From Chitinophagales bacterium (lineage in GTDB: Bacteria > Bacteroidota > Bacteroidia > Chitinophagales > Saprospiraceae), in contig JAAFIM010000010.1 of NCBI GenBank assembly GCA_013297745.1, positions 1 through 64,000 of the forward strand: DNA of 64,000 bases, read 5' to 3'. Shown here piece by piece: positions 35,628 to 44,264 of this stretch (position 1 is the first letter of the stretch; the number at the start of each line of letters is the position of its first letter). The notes under the pieces are model-generated. The model worked only from the letters and a program-made list of their open reading frames with translations, was not told where the DNA came from and did not search any database. Both the position numbers and the translations under genes were made by a program.

Positions 35628-35638
35628 TTTATCAACGG

Positions 35639-36664
35639 TTAGTTTTTATTCTTATCCTGTTTTTGCAGCCATTGTTGTTGCTGTTGCCAAAGCTGTTGCT
35701 GATGCGCTAAAGTCTGTTTTTGGCTGCTGCGGCGAGCCAGCCAGTAAATTATCAACAATACCAACGCTGCTGTTATCAAAATCCAGTAAGAAGCGGCTAT
35801 AATGAGCATATTTTTGAAATTAGCCCAACCATTTTGTAGATTATTAGCAAATTTTTCCGAAAAAGAGGCTTGCGCTTCTGCGGGTCGGTTGAGTTCTTGA
35901 TAAAAACAAACTTTGATTTGGCTATAAATGCCCTTGTCGCGGATAATTTTTGCGCTGCGGTTGAGCGTTTGTATATCTTCATATAATAAATCCAACTCGC
36001 GCTGTATGGGTAAAACTTCGCCTCCGCGCCCAGCTTTAAGCAGTTCTTTTAGTCGGGTTTCGGCGGCGCGTTTGGCTTCCAATCGGGTTTGAATTTCTGC
36101 CCAATTGACGGTCAAATCGTCTTTCCAAGTTTGTTTTTCGCGCAAAATCATCGCCAAATCGCGCAACTGGGTTATGGTATTTGCAAATTGAGCGGCGGGA
36201 ATTTGCAACTCCAGCGTATTTTCTATCTTTGTTTCAGCGTATTTTTCCCCTTCGGAGCTGATAAAACCGTCTGATTGGCTAACTAAAGTTATAATTTTTT
36301 TTCGGGTTTCTTCATAAGAGCGTACAGCCATTAGCAAAGCCGCGTTTTCTACTAATATGGGGCGGATTAAGTTGGTATCAATTTTAATAGATAAAGCGGA
36401 ATCGGGTTGTGAGATTAGTATTTTTTGCAACTCTGGTGCTGGAAGCCGCGCCAATTGCTGGGCTAAAGTGCTTGTGTGAGCAGATTGTTGTTGCTCTTTG
36501 CGCGTTTTAACCACATTTTGTTGAAAATTATCCAATAAAGCAGCTTCTTCTTTGGCTGAAACTTGAGCGCGTAGGGTTTGTTCGTCGTCGGCTGGTGTTT
36601 GGCAAGCGGACAATAGAGCGGTAAAAATTAGCAGCAAGCTAATTTTTGGGTAATGAATGGACAT
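35639..36664 (-). CDS. DUF4349-type lipoprotein
   Basis: The 341-residue product has a lipobox, LLSAC (Cys21), so it should be an anchored lipoprotein. The middle region matches the DUF4349 pattern I know: alternating helices and strands with VSQSDGFISSEGEKYAETKIENTLELQIPAAQF, a coiled coil (DDLTVNWAEIQTRLEAKRAAETRLKEL is its core, LPIQRELDLLYEDIQ follows) and a late membrane helix (about 290-312, MLIIAASYWILITAALVLLI). The tail is Gln/Lys-rich (RRSSQKQTLAHQQQ). Function unknown; it is divergent from hmgA. Confidence 0.82.
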   Translation of the reverse strand: MSIHYPKISLLLIFTALLSACQTPADDEQTLRAQVSAKEEAALLDNFQQNVVKTRKEQQQSAHTSTLAQQLARLPAPELQKILISQPDSALSIKIDTNLIRPILVENAALLMAVRSYEETRKKIITLVSQSDGFISSEGEKYAETKIENTLELQIPAAQFANTITQLRDLAMILREKQTWKDDLTVNWAEIQTRLEAKRAAETRLKELLKAGRGGEVLPIQRELDLLYEDIQTLNRSAKIIRDKGIYSQIKVCFYQELNRPAEAQASFSEKFANNLQNGWANFKNMLIIAASYWILITAALVLLIIYWLARRSSQKQTLAHQQQLWQQQQQWLQKQDKNKN

Positions 36665-36779
36665 TAGTATAAAAAATTTTAGAACAGCAAAGCAAGTGTA
36701 TTAGGGCGCAAAGTTAGGGTTAAAAATCAGAGATAAAGAAATTTTTTTGATAAAAAGATGCAGATATGCCAAAAAAAGC

Positions 36780-36787
36780 TAATTTTG
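36780..36787 (+). promoter_or_regulatory. Candidate -7 element of hmgA
   Basis: TAATTTTG matches TAnnTTTG 52 bases before the hmgA start codon. Confidence 0.45.
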
Positions 36788-36838
36788 CGCGTTGATAAAG
36801 AGTTTTTTATCCAATAACACAAAAATAGGTTATCAATT

Positions 36839-37993
36839 ATGCACTATTACCAACTGGGGCAAATTCCCGAAAAAAGACACATTCAATTCAGAAAACCAGA
36901 CGGGGGTTTGTATTTTGAAGAGTTATTTTCCACTGAAGGTTTTTCCGATGTTTATTCGCTCGTTTATCATTATCATCCGCCCACACAAATTAAGCAAATT
37001 GGAGACCCATACTCGGTTGCTCCTCGTCTAATACACAGCGAACAGCTTAAACATCGCTGCCTGCACGGGTTTAAGGTAGAACCTACAGATGATTATTTGG
37101 AAAGCCGCAAGCCTGTGTTGGTTAATAAAGATGTGAAGATAATTTTGGCTGCGCCGCGCAAAAGTTTTGGGGATTATTTTTTCAAAAATGCGGATGCGGA
37201 CGAGGTGATTTTTATCCACGTGGGTAGCGGGGTGTTGAAAACGATGTACGGAGAAATTGCTTTTGGCTATGGCGACTATTTGGTTATCCCAAGAGGCACA
37301 ACTTACCAGTTAGAATTTGCGGACGAAAACAACCGCTTGTTTATCGTGGAGTCTTACAGCCCGATTGAATTTCCCAAGCGTTATCTGTCCAAAACGGGGC
37401 AATTGATGGAACATTCTCCCTTTTGTGAGCGGGATTTGCGCAAACCAAGCAATTTGAAAACGCATACAGAAGTGGGCGAGTTTAAGTATTTTATCAAAAA
37501 ACAAGACCAAATTTACCCCTACGTTTACCTAAACCATCCTTTTGATGTCGTGGGTTGGGACGGGGGTTGCTATCCTTACGCGTTTTCTATCCATAATTTT
37601 GAACCTATAACAGGGCGCGTGCATCAACCCCCTCCAGTGCATCAAACCTTCCAAGCGGCGGGATTTGTTATCTGTTCGTTTGTACCCCGTTTGTTTGATT
37701 ATCACCCCTTATCCATTCCCGCGCCTTATTTTCACTCCAATATAGACAGCGATGAGCTTTTATATTATGTAGATGGCGATTTTATGAGCCGCAAGCACGT
37801 TACCAAAGGGATGATAACGCTACACCCAGGGGGTATTCCCCACGGTCCTCATCCTGGTGCTATAGAAAGAAGCATAGGTGCGAAAGAAACCAAAGAGTTG
37901 GCGGTTATGGTGGATACTTTCCGACCTTTATTAATGACAGAAAATTGTGTAACTATAGAGGACGATAGCTATTATTTAAGCTGGTTGCCTTAA
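36839..37993 (+). CDS. hmgA: Homogentisate 1,2-dioxygenase
   Basis: HmgA opens the ring of homogentisate to maleylacetoacetate with non-haem Fe(II) and O2 in tyrosine/phenylalanine breakdown. The 384-residue product shows the C-terminal cupin iron site region: HQTFQAAGFVICSFVPR, then FHSNIDSDELLYYVDGDF, then HPGGIPHGPHPGAIE. The conserved GCYPYAFSI and PIEFPKRY segments precede them. It is shorter than proteobacterial HmgA but fits the Bacteroidota form. No other pathway gene is adjacent. The requirement for oxygen argues for an aerobic lifestyle. Confidence 0.92.
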   Translation: MHYYQLGQIPEKRHIQFRKPDGGLYFEELFSTEGFSDVYSLVYHYHPPTQIKQIGDPYSVAPRLIHSEQLKHRCLHGFKVEPTDDYLESRKPVLVNKDVKIILAAPRKSFGDYFFKNADADEVIFIHVGSGVLKTMYGEIAFGYGDYLVIPRGTTYQLEFADENNRLFIVESYSPIEFPKRYLSKTGQLMEHSPFCERDLRKPSNLKTHTEVGEFKYFIKKQDQIYPYVYLNHPFDVVGWDGGCYPYAFSIHNFEPITGRVHQPPPVHQTFQAAGFVICSFVPRLFDYHPLSIPAPYFHSNIDSDELLYYVDGDFMSRKHVTKGMITLHPGGIPHGPHPGAIERSIGAKETKELAVMVDTFRPLLMTENCVTIEDDSYYLSWLP

Positions 37994-38006
37994 TTTTTGT
38001 CGTTTT

Positions 38007-38040
38007 TTTGATATTTTAGAATAATTTTGTATTACTTTTG
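38007..38040 (+). promoter_or_regulatory. Candidate promoter ahead of a terminator hairpin
   Basis: TTTG (38007-38010) and TACTTTTG (38033-38040) are separated by 22 bases and form a plausible Bacteroidota promoter. The hairpin terminator at 38049 starts only about 8 bases later, so most transcripts from it would be very short unless read-through occurs. Confidence 0.4.
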
Positions 38041-38048
38041 TCTGATTC

Positions 38049-38078
38049 GCAGCTTTTTATGCAAAAGCTGCTTTTTTT
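38049..38078 (+). terminator. Rho-independent terminator behind hmgA / before the adhesin gene
   Basis: A perfect 9-bp stem, GCAGCTTTT/AAAAGCTGC, with a 5-base loop and seven T. It may end hmgA transcription or act as an attenuator for the gene at 38134. Confidence 0.8.
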
Positions 38079-38133
38079 ATGCTAAAAAAATATAAGTTTG
38101 CTGCCAATCTCTTCAAATTAATGTAATTCTTTT

Positions 38134-40911
38134 ATGAAAAAAAAATATTCTCTAATCGCAGTTTTATTCTTTAACGCTGTTCTGTACGCTCAAAATGTGG
38201 GTATAGGTACAGCTACTCCCAACGCATCCGCAAAACTAGAAATTGTAGATGCCAATAGAGGGCTTTTAGTGCCTCGAGTTGCGCTAACTGCTACCAATGT
38301 GGCTGCGCCCGTTGCTGCGCCCGCCAATTGGTTGATTGTTTTCAATACCAACATTAGCGCGCCAGGACCTTTTGCAGTAACTCAAGGTTTGTACTATTGG
38401 GATGGCGCGCAGTGGGTGAAATTCCAAGCTTCCAATACCAACGATTGGGCTTTGTTGGGAAATGCAGGAACCGTTGATGGCACCAATTTTATCGGGACAA
38501 CGGATAATGTTCCTTTTAATGTGCGAGTTAATAACACCCAATCGGGTAGAATTGACCAAAATAACGCCAACGCTTTTTGGGGTTATCGTGCAGGCAGTAG
38601 CAATAGCACAGGCAGTAGCAATACTGCACTAGGGCAAGATGCGTTGAGATTTAATACCACAGGGCGGGTTAATACCGCTGTGGGCACTATAGCTTTGGAG
38701 AGAAATACTACGGGTATCAATAACACGGCTGTGGGGGGCTCTTCTCTATCCAATAATACTATAGGCGAGTTCAATACAGGCGTGGGGGTTTCCACCCTTG
38801 TAGGGAATACTACTGGTTCTTTGAATACTGCGCTGGGTAATTATGCTATGGTTACTAATATATCTGGCGGGGGTAACACCGCAGTAGGGAATGAAGCGTT
38901 GAAATTTAATTCTACTGCCAACAATAATACAGCTGTTGGGGCTTACTCTATGTTCTTCAATAGCACGGGGGCAGAAAATACCGCTTCGGGGCAAAATAGT
39001 ATGTACAACAACACTACAGGTAACTACAACACTGCTGTTGGCGCGGGAGCTTTGTCTTCCAATACTTCTGCCAGCCACAATACAGCTATTGGTCGCCAAG
39101 CTTTGCGTGATAATTCTACTGGTTACGACAACACAGCAATAGGGGTTTATTCTTTATTTAGAAATACTACAGGTTATGACAACGTGGCTATAGGTGATGA
39201 AGCTATGTCTCAATCTACTACTGGTTATCAAAACGTAGCTTTGGGGGAAGTAGCATTGCGCAATAATACCTCTGGATTTAATACCATAGCGATAGGTAGA
39301 AGCGCGGGCTTGGACAACGGCGCAGGCAATAATAACTCTTTCTTGGGTGCTCATACCAACGCTAGCACAACCAATCTAACCAACGCTACAGCAGTGGGTG
39401 CGAATGTTACCGTTACCCAGTCTAATACGGTTATTTTGGGTAGTAACGCCAATGTGGGTATAGGCACAACAACTCCTACAGATAGACTACAAGTAGCTAA
39501 TGGCAACACTCGCATAGGTGAGGTAAATGCTCCTGGTTCTGGCGCGTTTCCCAACGCAGGGCGCGAGTTGTATTTTTCTGGTGGTTTGAGCAGCGGCGCT
39601 TTCAACAGCGACAACTCTGACCCTTTGTATATGAGACGTTTTAACCAAGCTAACGACCAAAGTGATTTGCAAATTATAATTGGTGATAATGGTACAAGTC
39701 CTAATAATGACCGTATTACTATAGGGGATTTTTCTGCCCAACGCATATCTTTAGCTTCGAGCGGACACGTGGGTATCAATACTCTTTTGCCCGCTACCAA
39801 CTTGCACGTGGTTGGTACTACCCGTTTGGAACAAAATGCTGCAACACTGCAATTAGCGGGTACAGCGGCAGGACATTCTTACATTGAGTATTACTCTCAA
39901 GGTATGGCAGCAGGGCGACAAGGTTATGTAGGTTTTCCAACCAATGGCAGTACAGATTTTAACTTCTACAACGAAAACGCTGCTGGCAATATCAATTTAA
40001 GCACACCTTTCAATGGTATAGCTCCTGAACTTTCTGTACGCGCTAACGGCAATGTGGGTATTGGTACAATTGCGCCTTCTACCAAATTGCACTTGGAAAA
40101 TGGACAATTCCAACAACGCACCACTACAGATGTTAGCCAGTCTTTGTATATGAACAACACAGCCAGCAATAGAGGTTGGCAATTATATCATTTGGGTTCT
40201 ACCGACGCCAACGCACCCAATGGGTTTATGTTTGAGTATTTCAACGGAACTTCTTGGGCGCGTCGTATGACTATAGCACAAGGGGGACAAGTGGGGATTA
40301 ATACCAGCATATTTTCTAGCATTTTTAACGTACAGGGCAATGTTGAGTTACAAAATGTAAACGATAATATGTTGTTAAGTCGTAATGACGCCAACGCACG
40401 CAATTTGCAACTTATTGGCAGTTATATGGGTTGGGACCAACGCGGTATTTATTTGGGTGGTTATAACCAAAACAATATAAGTGGTAGTTTTTCCGATGCC
40501 AACCGCGTATATTGTGGGGGTTCGTTTGGTTCTATACCCATCACAGCTACAGCTTTTACAGTGGCGAGTTCTCAACGTTACAAACAGAATATCATCCCTA
40601 CAGTTTACGGTTTGTCTGCTATTATGCAGTTGAGACCTGTGCAATATCAGTATAATTTTGATAAATTGGAGCAAACGCACGTGGGGCTTATCGCTGAAGA
40701 GGTGAATACAGTTATCCCCGAAATTGTGGTAAAACAGGATGAAAAAGGGGAAGAAACCAAAGACCTTAACGGTAAAACGATGGGGGTCAATTATTCTGAA
40801 TTGGTGCCTGTGTTGATTAAAGCGGTGCAAGAACAACAACAACAGATTGAAGCTCAACAACAACAAATTAAACAGCTTCAACAAAAAATAGAAGATTCGA
40901 ACAAAAAATAA
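38134..40911 (+). CDS. Secreted adhesin-like protein with YadA-head-type repeats and C-terminal S74 intramolecular chaperone
   Basis: The 925-residue product has a signal peptide (MKKKYSLIAVLFFNAVLYAQ) and then NVGIGTATPN, typical of Bacteroidota tail-fibre-like surface proteins. Residues about 150-410 are repeats of 14-16 residues built on NTAVG/NTAIG (N-T-x-x-G-x-x-[AS]-L-x-x-N-T-T-G), like the trimeric YadA head beta-roll. The C-terminal 110 residues are a Peptidase_S74 chaperone domain: SSQRYKQNI with the catalytic-type Ser, LRPVQYQYN, HVGLIAEEV and a final Gln-rich coiled coil. By analogy it trimerises, and the chaperone cleaves itself off. It is probably a surface fibre. Confidence 0.88.
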   Translation: MKKKYSLIAVLFFNAVLYAQNVGIGTATPNASAKLEIVDANRGLLVPRVALTATNVAAPVAAPANWLIVFNTNISAPGPFAVTQGLYYWDGAQWVKFQASNTNDWALLGNAGTVDGTNFIGTTDNVPFNVRVNNTQSGRIDQNNANAFWGYRAGSSNSTGSSNTALGQDALRFNTTGRVNTAVGTIALERNTTGINNTAVGGSSLSNNTIGEFNTGVGVSTLVGNTTGSLNTALGNYAMVTNISGGGNTAVGNEALKFNSTANNNTAVGAYSMFFNSTGAENTASGQNSMYNNTTGNYNTAVGAGALSSNTSASHNTAIGRQALRDNSTGYDNTAIGVYSLFRNTTGYDNVAIGDEAMSQSTTGYQNVALGEVALRNNTSGFNTIAIGRSAGLDNGAGNNNSFLGAHTNASTTNLTNATAVGANVTVTQSNTVILGSNANVGIGTTTPTDRLQVANGNTRIGEVNAPGSGAFPNAGRELYFSGGLSSGAFNSDNSDPLYMRRFNQANDQSDLQIIIGDNGTSPNNDRITIGDFSAQRISLASSGHVGINTLLPATNLHVVGTTRLEQNAATLQLAGTAAGHSYIEYYSQGMAAGRQGYVGFPTNGSTDFNFYNENAAGNINLSTPFNGIAPELSVRANGNVGIGTIAPSTKLHLENGQFQQRTTTDVSQSLYMNNTASNRGWQLYHLGSTDANAPNGFMFEYFNGTSWARRMTIAQGGQVGINTSIFSSIFNVQGNVELQNVNDNMLLSRNDANARNLQLIGSYMGWDQRGIYLGGYNQNNISGSFSDANRVYCGGSFGSIPITATAFTVASSQRYKQNIIPTVYGLSAIMQLRPVQYQYNFDKLEQTHVGLIAEEVNTVIPEIVVKQDEKGEETKDLNGKTMGVNYSELVPVLIKAVQEQQQQIEAQQQQIKQLQQKIEDSNKK

Positions 40912-40944
40912 GCGGATTAATACCCGTTTTATCAAAAATGGCAT

Positions 40945-40952
40945 TAAATTTG
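40945..40952 (+). promoter_or_regulatory. Candidate -7 element
   Basis: TAAATTTG matches TAnnTTTG 50 bases before the start of the gene at 41002. Confidence 0.45.
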
Positions 40953-41001
40953 CAGCCCGATTTTCGTCCTTTTTTTGTTTATCAATCAATAATTTAAAAA
41001 T

Positions 41002-41547
41002 ATGTTCAAACAGATTATTTTAGCGGCTTTTGCACTTGGTTTATCCCTCAACGTAGCAACCGCTCAAAAGCAGCGCTCTACAACCACCACACCCACCAAT
41101 AACAGCAATGCCATAGCCACCAACAGCCGCGAAAAAACAGCTGTTCAAACTTTTGGTTTATCGATTATCGAGGCTTATTTCCGCCGCGACTGCGATTTCG
41201 TATGGACAAGATTGGCTGACCCTATGCGCAGCGTAGAAAGTGGTCAAACTTTCGCCAAAACGCCCGATTTGAAAACTGAATTGTGTGGCGAAAACCCTTT
41301 GCGCACAGACATCTCGGTTAGTTATCAAATGTATCAACAAAATTATCAACCGCGCGTTTTGACTCAAGCCGAATTTGCACAGCAATATCCTCAAGCGCAA
41401 CAATCGTTGCAGTTGCAGGCGGGAGATTACTACTTTGACGGTAGCCAACCCAAGCAAGCGGGGGCGACTTCTGTGTTCCGCGCTTCTGATATGGCTAGAT
41501 TTGTAGTTCGCAAAAATGGCAACTCTTGGTTGATTATAGCTATGTAA
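41002..41547 (+). CDS. Secreted protein with NTF2-like appearance, function unknown
   Basis: The 181-residue product starts with a signal peptide (MFKQIILAAFALGLSLNVATAQ) and a low-complexity Thr/Asn/Ser linker. The folded part (about residues 50-181) begins with a helix and FGLSIIEAYFRRDCDFVWTRL and ends in a run of strands, MARFVVRKNGNSWLIIAM. This resembles small SnoaL/NTF2-like domains. It stands alone, with its own promoter-like element and a terminator. No specific function is inferred. Confidence 0.65.
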   Translation: MFKQIILAAFALGLSLNVATAQKQRSTTTTPTNNSNAIATNSREKTAVQTFGLSIIEAYFRRDCDFVWTRLADPMRSVESGQTFAKTPDLKTELCGENPLRTDISVSYQMYQQNYQPRVLTQAEFAQQYPQAQQSLQLQAGDYYFDGSQPKQAGATSVFRASDMARFVVRKNGNSWLIIAM

Positions 41548-41567
41548 TTTGAACCCCCTTTTGTGCC

Positions 41568-41603
41568 AAAAACGCTTCTTTCAGCAGAGAGAAGCGTTTT
41601 TTT
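41568..41603 (+). terminator. Rho-independent terminator
   Basis: The stem AAACGCTTCT/AGAAGCGTTT and a run of T lie 20 bases behind the stop codon. Confidence 0.8.
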
Positions 41604-41646
41604 ATAATCAAAAAATTCCCAAATGCTAAAATAGCGGATAAAAACT

Positions 41647-41654
41647 TATCTTTG
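41647..41654 (+). promoter_or_regulatory. Candidate -7 element of the second glycan operon
   Basis: TATCTTTG is an exact TAnnTTTG match 30 bases before the start codon at 41684. Confidence 0.5.
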
Positions 41655-41683
41655 CGCACTTTTCAACTGTAGCAAATTAAATT

Positions 41684-42457
41684 ATGGAGCAAAAAAATAT
41701 CCCTCAAGCTGATATTCAACGGTTTAAACAGCTTAATTTTCAATCTTTTCAGGATTTGGCACAAGACCCCAACCTTAGCCCCTATCAAAAAATTGGTTTT
41801 CCCAACGCCTACCGCGAGGGCAAAGAACGGGCTATTTTTGAGGATATTTTGGCAAAAATGAGCAATTTACAACTGCCCAATATCAACGTTTTGGATATAG
41901 GTTGTGGTTGTAGCGATTTGGTGCAGATTATAACCCAACATTGCGCCGAAAAATCCCAATTTTTGCTCCTAAATGATGGAAAAGCGATGTTGGATTTAAT
42001 CCCAAATCCCGCGCAAGGGGCGAAAGTAGCGGGTTATTTTCCCCAGCAAACGGCTGATATATTAAACCCGTACCAAAACCAAATAGAGGTTATTATCACT
42101 TACAGCGTGTTTCATTACGTTTTTGAAGAGGGCAATATCTACAATTTTTTGGATAATTGTGTCAATTTATTAGCTCCTCAAGGGCAGTTGTTGATTGGGG
42201 ATATTCCCAACGTGAGTAAAAGAAAGCGGTTTTTTGCCAGCGAGGCGGGGATAAAATACCACCAAAATTACACCCAAACGGATACATTCCCACCAGCTTT
42301 TTCCTATGAAATTGCACCCGACCAGATAGACGACGGGGTTTTATTCGGGATTATCCAACGGTACAGAAACGCGGGTTGCGAAGCGTATATTTTGCCCCAG
42401 CGCGCCGATTTGCCTATGAGCAACCGCCGTGAGGATATTTTAATCGTTAAAAACTAA
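41684..42457 (+). CDS. Class I SAM-dependent methyltransferase
   Basis: The 257-residue product has motif I VLDIGCGCSDL (about residues 71-81), the post-I segment FLLLNDGKAMLDLI, motif II IEVIITYSVFHYVFEEG and motif III LLAPQGQLLIGDIP. The N-terminal FQSFQDLAQDPNLSPYQKIGFP resembles methyltransferases found in sugar-modification clusters. It is first in a three-gene unit with an acyltransferase and a glycosidase-like protein, so the substrate is probably a glycan precursor. Confidence 0.85.
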   Translation: MEQKNIPQADIQRFKQLNFQSFQDLAQDPNLSPYQKIGFPNAYREGKERAIFEDILAKMSNLQLPNINVLDIGCGCSDLVQIITQHCAEKSQFLLLNDGKAMLDLIPNPAQGAKVAGYFPQQTADILNPYQNQIEVIITYSVFHYVFEEGNIYNFLDNCVNLLAPQGQLLIGDIPNVSKRKRFFASEAGIKYHQNYTQTDTFPPAFSYEIAPDQIDDGVLFGIIQRYRNAGCEAYILPQRADLPMSNRREDILIVKN

Positions 42458-42474
42458 CTTTTTTGGTATAAAAT

Positions 42475-43161
42475 ATGGCTAATAAAACAAAAAAATTGAT
42501 TATATTCGGCGATTCTGCTTTTGCTGAAGTTGCTTATGAATTATTTACCCACGATAGCGATTACGAAGTGGTGGCTTTTTGCGTGGATAGGGCTTATTTG
42601 CAAAAAACTGAACTGTTTGGATTGCCCGTTTTTCCCTTTGAGGAGATAGAAACCCATTTTGCGCCCACCGATTGCGATATGTACGTGGCTTTGGTTTATA
42701 ACCAACTCAACCGAATCAGAAAAGCCAAATTTTTAGCTGCTAAATCCAAAGGGTATAAATTAGCCACTTATGTAAGTTCGCGCGCTTTTGTTTGGCAAAA
42801 TGTAAAATTGGGCGAAAATTGTTTTGTTTTTGAGGATAATACCATACAACCTTTTGTCAAAATAGGCGATAATGTGGTGTTGTGGTCGGGCAATCATATC
42901 GGGCATCATTCGCGAGTAGGCAGCCATTGTTTTATCTCCTCGCACGTGGTTATTTCTGGGTTTGTGGAAATAGGCGAAAGTTGCTTTTTAGGGGTTAATT
43001 CTACATTTGCCAATAATATCAGCGTGGGGGCGGATTGCTTAATCGGTGCTGGCGCGTTGGTGGTCAAAAATTTGGAAAAAGCGAGCTTGATAAAAGGCAG
43101 CCCAAGCCCTGTAGACCCCGTTTCTACCTATCAAAAATTTAATATCGCGCCCGAAAGTTGA
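42475..43161 (+). CDS. Sugar O-/N-acyltransferase, NeuD/PglD-like
   Basis: The 228-residue product has an N-terminal Rossmann-like nucleotide-sugar-binding half (LIIFGDSAFAEVAYELFTHDSDYEVVAFCVD) and a left-handed beta-helix half with hexapeptides. The helix half reads NVKLGENCFVFEDNTIQPFVKIGDNVVLW, the catalytic-type His pair NHIGHHSRVGSHCFISSHVVI, then GESCFLGVNS and ISVGADCLIGAGALVV. This two-part layout is that of NeuD/PglD. It begins 17 bp after the methyltransferase and overlaps the next gene by 4 bp (ATGA-type coupling). Confidence 0.88.
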   Translation: MANKTKKLIIFGDSAFAEVAYELFTHDSDYEVVAFCVDRAYLQKTELFGLPVFPFEEIETHFAPTDCDMYVALVYNQLNRIRKAKFLAAKSKGYKLATYVSSRAFVWQNVKLGENCFVFEDNTIQPFVKIGDNVVLWSGNHIGHHSRVGSHCFISSHVVISGFVEIGESCFLGVNSTFANNISVGADCLIGAGALVVKNLEKASLIKGSPSPVDPVSTYQKFNIAPES

Positions 43162-44108
43162 TGAGAAAATTTATAAAAAAAGGCTTGATTTGCGCCCCTC
43201 AACACGAGCTAATCCTAGAATGGGGCAAAACGCGCTTGATGTTGCCCACGCCTATGCGCTGGGACGAAAACACTATCCGCGTATTTTTGGGCTTTTGCGA
43301 TGCGCAGAATGTGGGTCGTTTGGGTTATGTGGATGTGGATGCGCACAATCCCAGCCGTATTTTGTCCGTTTCCGAACAGCCCGTTTTTGATATAGGCCAA
43401 GATGGTTGTTTTGACGATAACGGGGTTGTGCCCACTTCTATAATAGAATGGAATAATCAACTTTTGCTATATTATGCGGGATTTCAACTGGGGCAAAAAG
43501 TACCTTATTATATGTTTCAGGGTTTGGCAATTTGCGAGGGTAGAAGTTTGAATTTTAGCCGTTATTCGCAAGTGCCGATTTTGGATAGAACAGATAATCA
43601 ATTATTTAGTAGGGTAGCAGCTTTTGTTAAAACTGTTGATAATCAGCATTTTGAAATGTTCTACATAGGCGGGGGAGAATGGCGGCAGCATCCGATTAGC
43701 CAAAAATTATTACCCGTTTATCAATGTTTCAAACTACATTCCGATAATCCTTTCACTTGGGCAGAAAAACCCAACCGTTCCATTTTGCCCTTTTTGAGCG
43801 AAGATGAGCACGGATTTAGCCGCGTTTGGTTTTGGCGAGAAGCGGACGGAACTTTTAGCCTCTATTATGCGGTGCGTCGTTTGCCGAATGGTTACACTTT
43901 GGGTCGCGCAACTTCTACAGACGGGGAAAATTGGCAGCGAGCGGATGAAAGTTTGCAAGGTTTGGAACTTTCCGCCACAGGTTGGGACAGCCAAATGGCT
44001 TGTTATCCCGCTTTGATACGCGTAGATGAGAAAGTTTATTTATTTTATAATGGAAACGACAACGGCAAGGCGGGTTTTGGCTATGCAGAATTAGATTTGA
44101 ACGCTTAA
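43158..44108 (+). CDS. Glycosidase-like five-bladed beta-propeller protein of a glycan operon
   Basis: The 316-residue product has repeated blades with the motifs GRLGYVDVD, DDNGVVPTSIIEWNNQLLLYYAGFQ, RVWFWREADGTFSLYYAVRR, and TLGRATSTDGENWQRADES. They resemble the GH32/GH43/GH130 propeller superfamily often found in O-antigen-type clusters. It has no signal peptide, so it is probably cytoplasmic, which is odd for a hydrolase and suggests a phosphorylase or a sugar-modifying role. The start overlaps the acyltransferase stop by 4 bp. Confidence 0.72.
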   Translation: MMRKFIKKGLICAPQHELILEWGKTRLMLPTPMRWDENTIRVFLGFCDAQNVGRLGYVDVDAHNPSRILSVSEQPVFDIGQDGCFDDNGVVPTSIIEWNNQLLLYYAGFQLGQKVPYYMFQGLAICEGRSLNFSRYSQVPILDRTDNQLFSRVAAFVKTVDNQHFEMFYIGGGEWRQHPISQKLLPVYQCFKLHSDNPFTWAEKPNRSILPFLSEDEHGFSRVWFWREADGTFSLYYAVRRLPNGYTLGRATSTDGENWQRADESLQGLELSATGWDSQMACYPALIRVDEKVYLFYNGNDNGKAGFGYAELDLNA

Positions 44109-44264
44109 TCGCGCAAAACGAAATTTTTTAAACCCACAACTAAAAAAAAGGGGAGTTTTTTGCAACAAAAAATTTTTAATTCGGTAAAAACAGCTACTTT
44201 TGCAGCGCAAAATGAATTATTAGCTAATTTTTTTTGTAAAAACATTCATACACAACAACAATAT

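Noticed and set aside
38580-39310. Regularly spaced short repeats that could suggest a CRISPR array
   Set aside because: They are in frame and encode the NTAVG/NTAIG beta-roll repeats of the adhesin; the repeats are imperfect and there are no unique spacers or cas genes.
40375-40989. 204-codon minus-strand ORF opposite the adhesin C terminus
   Set aside because: Its Leu/Phe-rich part is the complement of the CAA-rich coiled-coil codons of the S74 domain.
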